This document shows, one piece after another, positions 9,047 through 18,234 of a stretch of 51,337 nt of DNA. Within the stretch, counting starts at the first letter, position 1. Each line of letters starts with the position of its first letter. The DNA is from Chloroflexi bacterium OLB14 (GTDB taxonomy: Bacteria > Chloroflexota > Anaerolineae > Anaerolineales > Villigracilaceae): positions 1 to 51,337 of the forward strand of contig LMZR01000064.1 in the NCBI GenBank assembly GCA_001567105.1, written 5' to 3'. The notes beneath the pieces are model-generated. The model made no database searches. It saw only the letters and a program-made list of their open reading frames with translations, and was not told the DNA's origin. A program made the translations under genes and the position numbers.

Positions 9047-10225
9047 CTAGCCATGCCTGCTCATAAATCGTTCCATACGCCGCAAGGCTTCTTCAATTTG
9101 TTCGTAAGCGGTTGCATAACAGGCGCGTGCAAAGCCTTCACCACCTGGTCCAAATGAACTGCCTGGAACTATGGCTACATGTTCTTCTTCCAATAATTTT
9201 TGGCAGAAAGTTTCATCATCCATACCCGAAGCTCGGATGTTGGGAAAAGCATAAAAAGCACCACGCGGCTCGAAGGTCGTCAGTCCGAGGCGGTTTAATC
9301 CACTTACTAAAAGTTTGCGGCGACGATCATATTCCAAACGCATTTCTTCTACATGTGGGTCGCCTTCTAATAAGGCAACGACTGCCGCATCTTGTGCAGT
9401 GGTAGGCGCGGACATGATTGTATATTGATGAATGCGAACCATGCCTTGAATTAAATCAGAAGGTCCGCAAGCATAACCAATGCGCCAACCTGTCATTGCA
9501 TAATCTTTTGAAAAACCACCAATTAAGATAGTGCGATTTTTTATATTTTCACCTAACGATGGAAAACAAACATGCTCAAAACCATATACCAAACGATCAT
9601 ATAACTCATCTGATACAACGATTAAATTAAATTCTTCGGCGATGTTGGCAATTTCCATCATCACTTCACGAGTAACCACTGCGCCTGTTGGGTTATTTGG
9701 AAAGCCAATAAAAATTGCTTTAGTGCGTGGGGTAATGGCTTTACGAATATCAGCAGGGTCAACCATAAATTGATTTTCCATGCGACATGGAATTTCAACT
9801 GCTACACCACCAGCCATAATTACTTCCGCTTGATATGAAACAAAACATGGCGTTGGAATAATTACTTCATCACCAGGGTCGAGAATAGCGGTGAATGAAA
9901 GATACAACGCTTCAGAACCACCCACAGTAACAATAATTTGATTTGCTGGATTGTATTTCACTTTATATAAACGATTCAAATTATTTGAAATCGCTTCACG
10001 CAATTCCATTCTGCCCCAATTGGAGGTGTAATGCGTTTCACCCATTTGCAACGAACGAATGCCTGCATCTAAAATTGGTTTTGGCGTAGTGAAATCAGGT
10101 TCACCAATTCCAAGTGAAATGACATCTTTCATAGTTGCGGCAATATCAAAAAATTTTCTAATACCGCTGGGTTTCAAACCTGCTACACGTTTTGAAAGTC
10201 TTTCGGTTGTGCTAATCTCTTGCAT
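9047..10225 (-). CDS. PLP-dependent class I/II aminotransferase
   Basis: A 392-aa enzyme of aminotransferase fold type I. Visible family residues are GIGEPDFTTP near the start, GGSEALY (cofactor phosphate contact), FPNNPTG, SDELYDRLVY with the pyridine-binding Asp, and the Schiff-base Lys240 in GGFSKDYAMTGWRIGY. The pattern is that of aspartate/aromatic-type transaminases of the AspC/PatA group, so it most likely moves amino groups between an amino acid and 2-oxoglutarate. The exact substrate is not decidable. I chose the ATG at 10225 (GGAGG four bases upstream) because family members begin near RLSKRV. A GTG at 10261 would add 12 residues. Confidence 0.88.
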   Translation of the reverse strand: MQEISTTERLSKRVAGLKPSGIRKFFDIAATMKDVISLGIGEPDFTTPKPILDAGIRSLQMGETHYTSNWGRMELREAISNNLNRLYKVKYNPANQIIVTVGGSEALYLSFTAILDPGDEVIIPTPCFVSYQAEVIMAGGVAVEIPCRMENQFMVDPADIRKAITPRTKAIFIGFPNNPTGAVVTREVMMEIANIAEEFNLIVVSDELYDRLVYGFEHVCFPSLGENIKNRTILIGGFSKDYAMTGWRIGYACGPSDLIQGMVRIHQYTIMSAPTTAQDAAVVALLEGDPHVEEMRLEYDRRRKLLVSGLNRLGLTTFEPRGAFYAFPNIRASGMDDETFCQKLLEEEHVAIVPGSSFGPGGEGFARACYATAYEQIEEALRRMERFMSRHG

Positions 10226-10296
10226 TGAGCCTCCAATAAAATAATTTTTAACTAAGGTCACATTGTTTTCCTTAGTGCACTTCGTGTCCGTTGTGT

Positions 10297-10506
10297 TTAA
10301 ATTGGTTCCACATGCCAGTCATCAGGAATTTGCTGATAAGTTAATTCAAAAGCCAAACCTTCTACAGTTTTTACTTGAAATCCTTTTTCACTAGGTCCTT
10401 GCCAACGCGAAATAATTTCCGCAATTTCATACCGCTTTCCTTGCCATATTAAAGAAAGAGGGCGTTCTGCATATTCAGTATCCGACCGACATTCAACTGC
10501 TTCCAT
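10297..10506 (-). CDS. Small conserved-type protein (DUF6504-like), unknown function
   Basis: A 69-aa soluble protein with a pattern of small beta-rich proteins: a hydrophobic start of the core at RPLSLIWQGKRYEIAEI, then a conserved-looking W and G, VKTVEGLAFELTY, and a C-terminal DDWHVEPI. This resembles small DUF6504-type proteins, but I hold the match loosely. It is preceded by AAAGAG eleven bases from ATG. It lies 35 bases upstream of the aminotransferase region on the same strand and may be co-transcribed with it. Confidence 0.6.
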   Translation of the reverse strand: MEAVECRSDTEYAERPLSLIWQGKRYEIAEIISRWQGPSEKGFQVKTVEGLAFELTYQQIPDDWHVEPI

Positions 10507-10520
10507 AAAATCTCTTTATC

Positions 10521-10571
10521 GTCCCGCAGGTTTTTATAAATCATTATGTTGATTGATTAAACCTGCGGGAC
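10521..10571. repeat. Long-arm hairpin between two minus-strand genes
   Basis: GTCCCGCAGGTTT (10521-10533) and its exact complement (10559-10571) enclose an AT-rich 25-base loop. The 13-base-pair stem is GC-rich against an AT-rich background. It lies just beyond the nucleotidyltransferase stop, so it may terminate that transcript, but the shape also fits a dispersed palindromic repeat. Confidence 0.6.
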
Positions 10572-10576
10572 GTTCT

Positions 10577-11605
10577 TTATAAAACTATTTGACTATTATC
10601 ACCAACATTGATTTGCATGACCGAACCATCGCCTCTTCCTTTGACTTTTGCCTGTTTGCCGATGAGCGACCTTGTCATAGCTGAATCTTTTATCTCGCAA
10701 CCTGCTTCGACAATGCTTTCTGAAATTTGAGCATTGTCAATCACACAATCCGCACCGATGGAAGCATAAGGTCCAATCGTAGAATTTGTAATCACTGCAC
10801 TTGGATGAATTGCACAAGGTTCAATGATGTTTACTTGTGTACCTGTATACTTGTTTACTTCTTTTTTCTGCTCTAGCAAAATTTTATTCGTATCCAAAGT
10901 TGCTTCAATCGTGCCAGTATCCAACCATGTGCTGATTTTTTGTGTGCGAATTTTTGCTCCGCTTTGAATCATAATGGAAATGGCATCGGTTAAGAAATAT
11001 TCATTCTTTAACATCACGCCTTGTTCTATTTGCTTATCAATAGCGGATAGTAATTGCTCAGCACTGCTTAAGTAATAACACCCAACTACAACTAAGTTGT
11101 TATCCATACTTTGCGGTTTTTCAATGAACTTTGTTACCCAGCCATCTGCCCCTACTTCTGCCACACCAAAGCGACGTGGGTCTTCAACGGGCATCACCCA
11201 AGCCACGCCATCGGCTGTTTCGTTTGAGAGGAAAGAGAAGTCTGTTTCCATTAGTGTATCTGAAAAACAAATCATCATGGCACCAGACAAATAATCACGC
11301 GCCAGAGCCAGCGCGTGAGATTGTCCTTTCATTTCATGCTGAGTCACAAAATGTGCTTTCAGGTTTGGATAATGCTGATTAACAAAAGCAGGAATTTGCA
11401 TTTCACCGAGATGCGGTCCTACAATGAAAATGTATTCAACATTTTCAGGGTTGGGTAAGGTTTTGAACATATCCATTAAATGTTCAAGTGAAGTTTTACC
11501 AGCCACACTGACGAGTGGTTTAGGTTTGCTCCATGTGTGCGGACGCATTCTGGTTCCCCAGCCCGCCATGGGGATTACGATTTTCAAAGAGTTATTTTTC
11601 ATCAT
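10577..11605 (-). CDS. Sugar-1-phosphate nucleotidyltransferase
   Basis: A 342-aa cytosolic enzyme. The N-terminal nucleotidyltransferase domain (about 8-240) begins with GWGTRMRPHTWSKPKPL, the GxGTRxRPxTxxxPKP nucleotide-binding loop of RmlA/GlmU-type enzymes. CFSDTLMETD supplies metal-binding aspartate. The C-terminal part (about 250-342) is a left-handed beta-helix of hexapeptide-like repeats (IHPSAVITNSTIGPYASIG, then VIDNAQI, IVEAGCEI). It probably makes an NDP-sugar for envelope glycans, but which nucleotide and sugar cannot be told. TATAAT sits five bases before the ATG, so the mRNA may be leaderless. A second ATG follows immediately. Confidence 0.88.
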   Translation of the reverse strand: MMKNNSLKIVIPMAGWGTRMRPHTWSKPKPLVSVAGKTSLEHLMDMFKTLPNPENVEYIFIVGPHLGEMQIPAFVNQHYPNLKAHFVTQHEMKGQSHALALARDYLSGAMMICFSDTLMETDFSFLSNETADGVAWVMPVEDPRRFGVAEVGADGWVTKFIEKPQSMDNNLVVVGCYYLSSAEQLLSAIDKQIEQGVMLKNEYFLTDAISIMIQSGAKIRTQKISTWLDTGTIEATLDTNKILLEQKKEVNKYTGTQVNIIEPCAIHPSAVITNSTIGPYASIGADCVIDNAQISESIVEAGCEIKDSAMTRSLIGKQAKVKGRGDGSVMQINVGDNSQIVL

Positions 11606-11646
11606 TTCAAATTATACCTGTTTGGGTTGTAAATTATGATTTTTTA

Positions 11647-11693
11647 GTAGGTCACGCTTGTAGCGTGACTGTCACGTTAAAAACGTGACCTAC
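11647..11693. repeat. Palindromic GTAGGTCACG element, copy 1
   Basis: A 47-base element bounded by GTAGGTCACG and CGTGACCTAC, with an inner hairpin (GTCACGCT-TGT-AGCGTGAC). It sits between the nucleotidyltransferase and Nudix genes. Related copies occur at 15370-15436 (inverted) and 37762-37784 (left half only). Confidence 0.8.
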
Positions 11694-11697
11694 AGAT

Positions 11698-12159
11698 TTA
11701 CCATTCCCCAAAATTTTGTTTTATTTCTCCTTTGTGATATTGTTCTATCAATTTCCGATGAGATGAATAAACTCCATTGGGTAAATCATTTAATGGGAAG
11801 AATTTCATTTCGGCTATTTCATAATCTGATTTGCTAGTGATATTAAAATCTTTGCATAGAAAAACTACAGTATGGTCAGTTTTCCATTGTAAGTAATTGG
11901 TGAAGATGCCTAATAAACTTACCTCGCCTAAATCTGCGCCTGTTTCTTCTTTGGCTTCACGGCGAGCCGCTTGCTCTAATGATTCGTTTCTATTTAATCC
12001 GCCACCTGGCATGAACCAACCTTTTAAGTAAGTATGTTGAATTAACAAAACTTGATTATCTTGAATCAACATCACTCTCACGCCCATGCGAACAGGGCGG
12101 AAGATGAAGCAGTATATTTTGAACGCAAGGTAGAGGAGTTTTAATAAAATAGATTTCAT
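11698..12159 (-). CDS. Nudix hydrolase
   Basis: A 153-aa protein with a hydrophobic N-terminal stretch (about 4-22) and a Nudix domain from about residue 26. The Nudix box is complete: GGGLNRNESLEQAARREAKE followed by ETGADL, giving the GX5EX7REUXEEXGU pattern, so the metal-binding glutamates are present. These enzymes hydrolyse nucleoside diphosphates linked to another group. The substrate is unknown. I start at ATG 12159, which has AAAGGA four bases upstream. The open frame continues upstream through a REP repeat, giving a spurious low-complexity extension. The REP hairpin abuts the ribosome site and could influence translation. Confidence 0.85.
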   Translation of the reverse strand: MKSILLKLLYLAFKIYCFIFRPVRMGVRVMLIQDNQVLLIQHTYLKGWFMPGGGLNRNESLEQAARREAKEETGADLGEVSLLGIFTNYLQWKTDHTVVFLCKDFNITSKSDYEIAEMKFFPLNDLPNGVYSSHRKLIEQYHKGEIKQNFGEW

Positions 12160-12167
12160 GTAATCCT

Positions 12168-12340
12168 TTCCCGCCGAGGACGGCGGGAAGAGCAAATAAA
12201 GAAGGTGAGGGACGGCGAGAAGAGCAAATAAAGAAGGTGAGGAATGGCAGGAAGAGCAAACAAAGAAGGTGATGGCGAGAGGAACAGCAAAGAAGGCGAT
12301 GGTAGCAGGAAGAGCAATTTGGTGAGACGATAGGAAGAAC
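12168..12340. repeat. REP hairpin and degenerate tandem array upstream of Nudix
   Basis: The hairpin CCCGCCG-AGGA-CGGCGGG (12170-12187) is followed by about five degenerate copies of a roughly 31-base unit containing GGAAGAGCAAATAAAGAAGG. Copies decay with distance from the hairpin. The same hairpin plus tail occurs at 13048-13100 on the other side of the transposase gene. This is the layout of REP clusters mobilised by RAYT enzymes. Confidence 0.75.
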
Positions 12341-12387
12341 AATCTACGCATAAACTTATTATGCTCCATCCGCCATACCCATATCTA

Positions 12388-12966
12388 TTATGCTCCATCC
12401 GCCGTCCTCGGCGGATGATTTGATAGTAACCACTCATTTATATCTGTAATCTCAATAACAGGTTTTCTTCCATAATCATAATAGCCTGCACTGGAATATA
12501 AATAATCTGTTCTGTTTTTTGCTAACTTCCATTCTTTAGCAACAGGGTTTTGGTGAATATACTCCATCTTTTGTTCAAGGAATTCCATTGAATAGATATT
12601 CTTTGCCTGAATATCTTGCCAAATGCTGTGTTTATGTCTTACGTCTCGACTATTCTTTTCAAAAGAATTCAGCCACTCTGCTTTATTATCCTCTTTTGCA
12701 GTTTTATAAATTTCATGGGCTGTGAAAGAACCAAATTGTTGTAGAACTTCACCAATGGTCTTTTTTATGGGTTTTAGTATCAAATGTAAATGTGAAGGCA
12801 TTATTACGAAAGCGAATAATAAAATTATTTCTTGCTTTTGCATCCAAGTAAGAGAGTTAAGTGGGATGTTTATGTATTTTGAATTTTTGAATACGTGAAT
12901 CCACTCAATGATGGATGCGGTTACAAAATATAAATGTGATTCATCGTGAAATGATTTGAAGGTCAT
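12388..12966 (-). CDS. REP-associated tyrosine transposase (RAYT, Y1/HUH type)
   Basis: A 192-aa single-strand transposase of the IS200-like TnpA_REP group. It has the N-terminal FHDESHLYFVTASI, the HUH metal-binding motif MPSHLHLIL (His-x-His), a region GSFTAHEIYK, and WQDIQAKNIYSMEFLEQKMEYIHQNP containing the catalytic Tyr and the diagnostic YIHxNP. RAYTs cut and join REP hairpins. Here REP hairpins lie upstream, downstream and within the 3' end of the gene: the last codons (about NHPPRTADGA) are encoded by one. This suggests a complete REP-transposase unit. Length is normal and no frame break is seen, so it may be active. Confidence 0.9.
   Translation of the reverse strand: MTFKSFHDESHLYFVTASIIEWIHVFKNSKYINIPLNSLTWMQKQEIILLFAFVIMPSHLHLILKPIKKTIGEVLQQFGSFTAHEIYKTAKEDNKAEWLNSFEKNSRDVRHKHSIWQDIQAKNIYSMEFLEQKMEYIHQNPVAKEWKLAKNRTDYLYSSAGYYDYGRKPVIEITDINEWLLSNHPPRTADGA
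12397..12416. repeat. REP hairpin at the 3' end of the RAYT gene
   Basis: ATCCGCCG-TCCT-CGGCGGAT forms an eight-base-pair stem with a four-base loop. It is the reverse orientation of the AGGA-loop REPs elsewhere in this locus and overlaps the last coding codons of the transposase. A 16-base stretch next to it (ATTATGCTCCATCCGC) also occurs about 32 bases earlier. Confidence 0.8.
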
Positions 12967-13047
12967 ATTTTTTACTTTGCTTCTTTTGCTGTACTCGGTG
13001 GATGATGATATAGAGATATTATATTTATAAAGATTATTTCAAGATAT

Positions 13048-13130
13048 TTCCCGCCGAGGACAGCGGGAAGAGCAAACAAAGAAAAGGTGGCAGGAAGAGC
13101 CATTCAAATTCGCCGCCGAGGACGGCAGCA
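13048..13130. repeat. REP hairpins between pcrA and RAYT
   Basis: Two AGGA-loop hairpins are present: CCCGCCG-AGGA-CAGCGGG (13050-13067, one mismatch in the stem) and a shorter GCCG-AGGA-CGGC (13115-13126). A GGAAGAGCAAACAAAG tail lies between them. They match the REP and tail at 12168-12340 and flank the transposase on its upstream side. Confidence 0.75.
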
Positions 13131-13136
13131 GAGCGA

Positions 13137-15306
13137 TTATATAATTTGCAAATTAGCTAAACTGGCGGCTAATCTTTTTATGCCAACGGATTCGAAAACG
13201 ACATCTACAATTTCATCGCCGTCTTGGATTTTTGAATCTAAGACAATGCCTTCACCCCAAGTGTTGTGACGGATGCGAGTCCCAGCTTTGTATTGGGCTG
13301 ATGGAGCAGAACCAATTTGAGGCGAGGAGGGAAGCGTCCATTTTGTATCCAATGGCGCACCACGAAAGGAACGTCCAGTACGCGTTTTGCCAACTAATAA
13401 ATCAGTCGGGATATCATCAATAAAACGAGATGGATATGTTTCTTCTGACATGCCACGTCCGCCGCGTTGAATGGCGCGCAGTAAATACAATCTATCTTTA
13501 GCGCGTGTGATGCCAACATAAAAAAGACGGCGCTCTTCTTCCATTTGTTCGGGTTCATCAAACGAACGGCTGTGGGGGATGATGCCATCATCAAGCCCAA
13601 CGATAAATACTGCGCCATATTCCAAACCTTTGGCGGCATGTAAAGTTAATAATGTTGGTGCATTTGAATCGGTGATGGTATCTTGGTCTGCCACCAGAGC
13701 AACATTTTCAAGAAATTCTTCTAGTGTGCGAGTTGAATATTCTTGTGCTAATCTTTTCAATTCTTGCACATTTTCCCAACGATCTAAACTTTCTTCTGAA
13801 TCATCATCTACTATATATTCTTTGTAATTGACATCTCTTAAAATTCTGTCGAACAATTCTGGTACGTTATCAGTGCGGGCGTTTGCAATCCATGCAGATA
13901 ACATGCCACCAAAATCGGCTAGTGGAATTGCGGCGCGACCTGTGAATGATTTGTAATGTGGTGAGTCTGCTCCGCGTGCGAGATCTAAAAGAATCGCACC
14001 TGCATTTGTATTGTTTTGACGTGCGACTATATGAAGTGTGGTTAAAGTTTTTTCTCCGATTCCTCTGGGCGGAATGTTGATGACTCTACCCAATGCCGCT
14101 TCATCGGCTGGATTATGGACAAGCCGTAAAAATGCGATGACATCTTTTACTTCGCGCCGTCCATAAAATCTTTGTGCGCCGACAAGTTTATATGGAAGTC
14201 GTGCTTGTAAAAATGCTTCTTCAATTAAACGTGACATGGCGTTGGTGCGATACATAACAGCACAATCTTTTGGTTGAAAATCTCCTGAAGCAACGAGTTG
14301 GGCAATGGTATCTACTACAAATGAGGCTTCACCATAATCATCACGCGCTTCGTAGAAAAATATTTTTTCGCCTGCACCACGATCACTGAATAAGTTTTTC
14401 TTTTTGCGATTTCGAGCGCGGTCTATGACACCCATGGCTACATCTAATATATTTTGTTTGGAGCGATAATTTTGTTCAAGCAAAATTGTTTGCGCATCGG
14501 GAAAGTCTTGTTCAAAACGGCGGATGTTGCGATAGTCTGCGCCGCGCCATGCGTACACAGATTGATCAGGATCACCCACACAAAAAATATTTCGATGATG
14601 TGATGCTAAATGTTTTACTAATTCGTATTGTGCTAAGTTGGTATCTTGAAATTCATCTACTAAAACATGTCGAAAGCGTTGTGCGTATTTATCTTTCACG
14701 CTGGGGTTTTCATCAAATAATTTTGTTGTGTAAACTAAGATGTCATCAAAGTCAACTGCGTTGCTGGCAATTAATCTTTTTTGATATTCGCTATAAACTC
14801 GTTTGACAACTTCATCACGATAGGTGTTGATTGGAAAATCATCGGGCAGTATCAATTCATTTTTGGCGCGTGAGATAGCGGCGTGTACACTAGATGCTCG
14901 ATATAATTTTTCATTCAAGTTCATTTCACGAATGATGGATTTGGTTAAACTTTCTTGGTCATCTGAATCAAAAATTACAAAATTTGATTCAAGTGGTAAA
15001 TGTTCGGCTTCACGTCTTAATATTCTGGCGCAGATTGAGTGAAACGTCCCCAACATGATGCCTTCAATGGCTTGTTCATTTAATATTGCTTTGACTCGCT
15101 CGCCCATTTCTTTGGCGGCTTTGTTAGTGAATGTGACTGCTAAAATTTGCCAAGGTCTAATGCCTTGATTTGCAATCAGATAAGCGATTCGTTGAGTCAG
15201 TACACGCGTCTTGCCTGACCCTGGACCTGCTACTACTAAGACGGGTCCGTCATTGGCTGTGACTGCGTTTTTTTTGTTGTTGATTCAGTTTGTTGAGGAA
15301 TTCCAT
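13137..15306 (-). CDS. pcrA: UvrD/PcrA-type DNA helicase (frame broken near the 5' end)
   Basis: Superfamily 1A 3'-5' helicase of DNA repair and replication. The long frame (13137-15107) contains GTFHSICARILRR (motif Ib region), VDEFQDTN (motif II), CVGDPDQSVYAWRGA (motif III), LEQNYRS (motif IV), TLLTLHAAKGLEYGAVFIVGL (motif V) and ERRLFYVGITRAKDRLYL (motif VI). The Walker A GPGSGKT and the Q motif LNQQQ lie upstream in another frame. Removing one A from the A8 run (plus strand 15268-15275) joins them to an ATG at 15306, giving 722 aa, the normal PcrA length. TATAAT ends seven bases before that ATG, so the mRNA may be leaderless. Confidence 0.9.
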
Positions 15307-15336
15307 AACAGGTATTATACCCATCGCGGGTATAAA

Positions 15337-15369
15337 ATAAATGCTCTGTCAATGTGACAGAGCATTTAT
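15337..15369 (-). terminator. Terminator of mscL
   Basis: A perfect 15-base-pair stem (ATAAATGCTCTGTCA at 15337-15351 with its complement at 15355-15369) and a three-base loop. In the minus direction it is followed by TTTATA. It lies about 65 bases beyond the mscL stop, before the pcrA promoter. Confidence 0.7.
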
Positions 15370-15436
15370 GTAGGTCACGTTTTTTAACATGACTGTCTTT
15401 GTTAACTTTATTTGTCACGCTACAAGCGTGACCTAC
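15370..15436. repeat. Palindromic GTAGGTCACG element, copy 2 (inverted)
   Basis: A 67-base element with the same outer arms (GTAGGTCACG / CGTGACCTAC) and the same inner hairpin as copy 1 but in inverted orientation, with about 20 extra bases in the middle. It directly abuts the mscL stop, so the last codons of mscL overlap it by four bases. Confidence 0.8.
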
Positions 15437-15825
15437 GTTTTAAGTTCAGAAGTGCAGTGTGGGCAACGAGTGGCTTTGATTGAGATGGTTGAATAACAAA
15501 AGTTACATTCTTTTGTAGTTGGGTCGGCTGGGGCGGGGGCTTTCTTCATCTTATTTGCAGTTCTTACAATCATGAAGATGACGAATGCAACGATGAGGAA
15601 GTCAATGATGCTTTGGATGAAGGCGCCATATTTGATGACTGCACTACCAACGGTGAGGGCTTGTTCACTGAAGTTGATGCCACCCATAAGTAAACCAATG
15701 AGTGGGATGAGAACATCGTTCACAAGTGAGGCGATGATTTTGCCGAATGCCCCGCCGATGATGACTGCTACTGCAAGGTCTAATACATTTCCACGTGAGA
15801 TGAATTCTCTAAATTCTTTTAGCAT
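15433..15825 (-). CDS. mscL: Large-conductance mechanosensitive channel with zinc ribbon
   Basis: A 130-aa channel. The N-terminal MscL pore helix is clear ([26 protein letters not shown], with the [15 protein letters not shown] signature), followed by a short loop and TM2 (about 68-90). Instead of the usual C-terminal helical bundle it ends with a CNFC...CPHC pair, a small zinc ribbon. MscL opens under membrane tension to release solutes in hypo-osmotic shock. The start is set by AAGGAG six bases before ATG 15825; an upstream ATG would add 17 polar residues with no ribosome site. Confidence 0.92.
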   Translation of the reverse strand: MLKEFREFISRGNVLDLAVAVIIGGAFGKIIASLVNDVLIPLIGLLMGGINFSEQALTVGSAVIKYGAFIQSIIDFLIVAFVIFMIVRTANKMKKAPAPADPTTKECNFCYSTISIKATRCPHCTSELKT

Positions 15826-16042
15826 GTTATTCTCCTTTTTGGTTTTTATTTTATGGTAGGTATGTGGGGATGTCAACGATGTGTGGGTTAAGGAAAAGGT
15901 TGATGAGCAGAGGCAGGTAACAGGTCAGGTGGGAGGCGGTTGGGGGTAATCAAAGATAGTTCTGTAGTAGGTGGTGGATAGTTCTGTGTGATTATATACT
16001 TTCTTAAATGTAACTAGACAAGTTAATTCTGTATTCTGTGTG

Positions 16043-16070
16043 TTGACGCGCCTAAAGAATTAGGTATAAT
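16043..16070 (+). promoter_or_regulatory. Sigma-70 promoter of the first peptide-transport operon
   Basis: TTGACG and TATAAT are separated by 16 bases, 54 bases upstream of the first OppD-type gene. The region 15826-16042 before it contains an 11-base direct repeat (GATAGTTCTGT at 15955 and 15977) and nothing else recognised. Confidence 0.75.
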
Positions 16071-16124
16071 CTGCCTGCTATCTTTTCAGACGCCATTCTA
16101 TTGAAGTAAAGGAAACATTTTTAC

Positions 16125-17114
16125 ATGTCCAATTACCTTCTGGATGTACAAGGGTTAGAAACAACGTTTAAGACACCTGATGGAGTTTTGCATGCGGTAA
16201 ATGGAGTTTCATTTGGATTGAAAGAAGGAGAGACTCTTGGGGTGGTAGGTGAGAGTGGTTGTGGTAAGAGTGTTACAATGTTATCTGTATTGGGGTTGAT
16301 ACCTTCGCCTCCGGGGGAGATTAAAGCTGGGAAAGCAATGTTTTTTGGACATGATTTAGTAAAGATGACGAATGCTGAAATTCGTCAGGTACGTGGTGCG
16401 CAAATTGGTATGGTTTTTCAGGATCCGATGACATCGCTTAATCCTGTGTTGACGATAGGTCGTCAGCTTGAAGAGCCATTGATGTTACATGTAGGTATGA
16501 ATAAGAAACAAGCAAGTGAGCGTGCGGCTGAGTTATTAGAGATGGTGGGTATTCCGAATGCGAAAGATAGGTTATCTGATTATCCTCATCAGTTTTCTGG
16601 TGGTATGCGCCAACGTGTGATGATTGCTATGGCACTTTCATGCTCGCCACAATTGTTAATTGCGGATGAGCCAACTACTGCTTTGGATGTGACTATTCAG
16701 GCGCAGATTATGGATTTGGTGAAACGCTTACGTAATGAATTGGGTATGGCTATAATTTGGATTAGTCATGATTTAGGCGTTGTGGCTGGTTTGGCTCAGC
16801 GTGTGATTGTAATGTATGGTGGGTTGATTATTGAAGAGGCTTCTGTTAATGATTTGTATGCAAATCCGACTCATCCATATACAATTGGGTTGTTAGGTAG
16901 TTTGCCCCGTGTAGATGCGAAGGAACGTACTAAATTATATTCAATTGAAGGAAGCCCACCTGTGTTATATAACAAACCAACGGCTTGCCCATTTGCGCCA
17001 CGTTGTAAGTGGGCAATGGAGCGTTGTTGGAAAGAAAACCCTGCACTTGAAACTGTGTCTCCTGAACATCGAGTTGCTTGTTGGGTGGATACTAAAACTG
17101 GGAGAGCCCGCTAA
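16125..17114 (+). CDS. Oligopeptide ABC transporter ATPase, OppD/DppD type (system 1)
   Basis: A 329-aa cytoplasmic ATPase. Walker A GESGCGKS is at 42-49, [11 protein letters not shown] (Q-loop) near 98, signature FSGGMRQR near 157-164 and Walker B LLIADEP at 177-183. The C-terminal oligo_HPY extension contains [15 protein letters not shown] and a later ACW. This four-cysteine pattern binds a [4Fe-4S] cluster in some DppD proteins. It energises import of short peptides with OppF1, OppB1 and OppC1 downstream. Its stop overlaps the OppF1 start (TAATG). Confidence 0.93.
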   Translation: MSNYLLDVQGLETTFKTPDGVLHAVNGVSFGLKEGETLGVVGESGCGKSVTMLSVLGLIPSPPGEIKAGKAMFFGHDLVKMTNAEIRQVRGAQIGMVFQDPMTSLNPVLTIGRQLEEPLMLHVGMNKKQASERAAELLEMVGIPNAKDRLSDYPHQFSGGMRQRVMIAMALSCSPQLLIADEPTTALDVTIQAQIMDLVKRLRNELGMAIIWISHDLGVVAGLAQRVIVMYGGLIIEEASVNDLYANPTHPYTIGLLGSLPRVDAKERTKLYSIEGSPPVLYNKPTACPFAPRCKWAMERCWKENPALETVSPEHRVACWVDTKTGRAR

Positions 17115-18109
17115 TGACCTCAAATAACGATACTTTATTAAAAGTTGATGATTTGACGATGCACTTTCCGATTTATCGGGGGGTGTTTCAGCGCCAAGTG
17201 GGGGCGGTGCGTGCTGTGGATGGTGTTAGTTTTGAAGTAAAGCGAGGTGAAACGCTTGGCTTGGTAGGTGAGTCTGGTTGTGGAAAATCTACTACGGGAC
17301 GAACTATTCTTCAATTATATAAACCTACTGCAGGTAGTGTAACTTTTGATGGACAAGATTTGGTGAAGATGAAGGGTGAAGAATTGCGCATCATGCGACG
17401 CAAGATGCAAATGATTTTTCAAGACCCTTATGCTAGTTTGAATCCGCGAATGACGGTTGAGGAATTAGTGGGTGAGCCACTAATTGTGCATAATGTTGTT
17501 CCGCCTAAAGAGGTTAGCGAGCATGTTAAGCATTTGTTGGAAACTGTGAATTTGAATCCAGCTTTTGCCTCTCGTTACCCACATGAGTTTTCTGGGGGGC
17601 AACGTCAACGTATTGGCATTGCTCGTGCACTTGCTTTACAACCTTCATTTATTGTATGTGATGAACCAATTTCTGCTTTAGATGTTTCGATTCAAGCGCA
17701 AGTCGTCAATTTGTTAGAGGAATTACAAGATCAGTTTAATCTGACATATCTTTTCATTGCCCACGATCTTTCGATGGTGCGTCATATTAGTGATCGTGTG
17801 GCAGTGATGTATTTGGGTGTAATTGTGGAATTAACTGGGCGTGATGAGTTATATAACAAACCACTCCATCCTTATACCCAAGCTTTGTTGTCAGCAGTGC
17901 CAATTCCAGACCCCGTTGCAGATGCGCAACGTCAACGCACAATATTAGAAGGAGATGTACCTTCTCCAGCGAACCCACCTTCAGGCTGTCGCTTCCGCAC
18001 ACGTTGCCCAATTGCAGAAGCACGTTGCGCTGAGGCTCGCCCTGAGTTTCGCGAAGTTGAGCCTGGTCATTTTGTTGCATGTTTTTTTGCTGAACGATTT
18101 TTAAAATAA
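17114..18109 (+). CDS. Oligopeptide ABC transporter ATPase, OppF/DppF type (system 1)
   Basis: A 331-aa partner ATPase of OppD1. Walker A GESGCGKS is at 52-59, with [12 protein letters not shown] (Q-loop), signature [15 protein letters not shown] and Walker B FIVCDEP. The C-terminal oligo_HPY region carries [14 protein letters not shown] and a final ACFF, again four cysteines. It overlaps the preceding gene by one base. It closely resembles the OppF of system 3 (32036-33031), suggesting duplication. Confidence 0.93.
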   Translation: MTSNNDTLLKVDDLTMHFPIYRGVFQRQVGAVRAVDGVSFEVKRGETLGLVGESGCGKSTTGRTILQLYKPTAGSVTFDGQDLVKMKGEELRIMRRKMQMIFQDPYASLNPRMTVEELVGEPLIVHNVVPPKEVSEHVKHLLETVNLNPAFASRYPHEFSGGQRQRIGIARALALQPSFIVCDEPISALDVSIQAQVVNLLEELQDQFNLTYLFIAHDLSMVRHISDRVAVMYLGVIVELTGRDELYNKPLHPYTQALLSAVPIPDPVADAQRQRTILEGDVPSPANPPSGCRFRTRCPIAEARCAEARPEFREVEPGHFVACFFAERFLK

Positions 18110-18142
18110 ATGATAACCACTAAAAAGAGGTTGTACAAAAAA

Positions 18143-18157
18143 TGAAAGGAGGTGGTT
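18143..18157 (+). promoter_or_regulatory. STAB-SD-like element, copy 1
   Basis: TGAAAGGAGGTGGTT contains 11 consecutive bases (GAAAGGAGGTG) able to pair with the conserved 3' end of 16S rRNA. It lies about 80 bases before the binding-protein ATG, which has its own GAGGAG site, and no start codon stands at a useful spacing. The same 15 bases occur upstream of the other large binding-protein gene (23356-23370). An upstream TAACCAC could pair with its GTGGTTA end. Confidence 0.55.
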
Positions 18158-18234
18158 ACCTCGTAGTAACAACTCTTATTTTGTTCGTTGTAAGTGACTG
18201 ATTAAACCCTTTTAAATCTTTGAGGAGAAGAAAA

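Noticed and set aside
12181..12340. Possible CRISPR array
   Set aside because: Units are directly adjacent and decay steadily. There are no unique spacers between constant repeats and no cas genes nearby.
12160..12369. N-terminal extension of the Nudix protein (about 70 residues rich in Leu, Phe, Ser, Pro)
   Set aside because: It is the REP hairpin and tandem array read as codons. The ATG at 12159 has a good ribosome site and gives a normal-length Nudix protein.
18152..18166. GTG mini-ORF inside the STAB-SD-like element (GTG GTT ACC TCG TAG), with a shorter one in copy 2
   Set aside because: The GTG is part of the anti-16S pairing stretch itself, so it cannot be served by it, and the two peptides differ.
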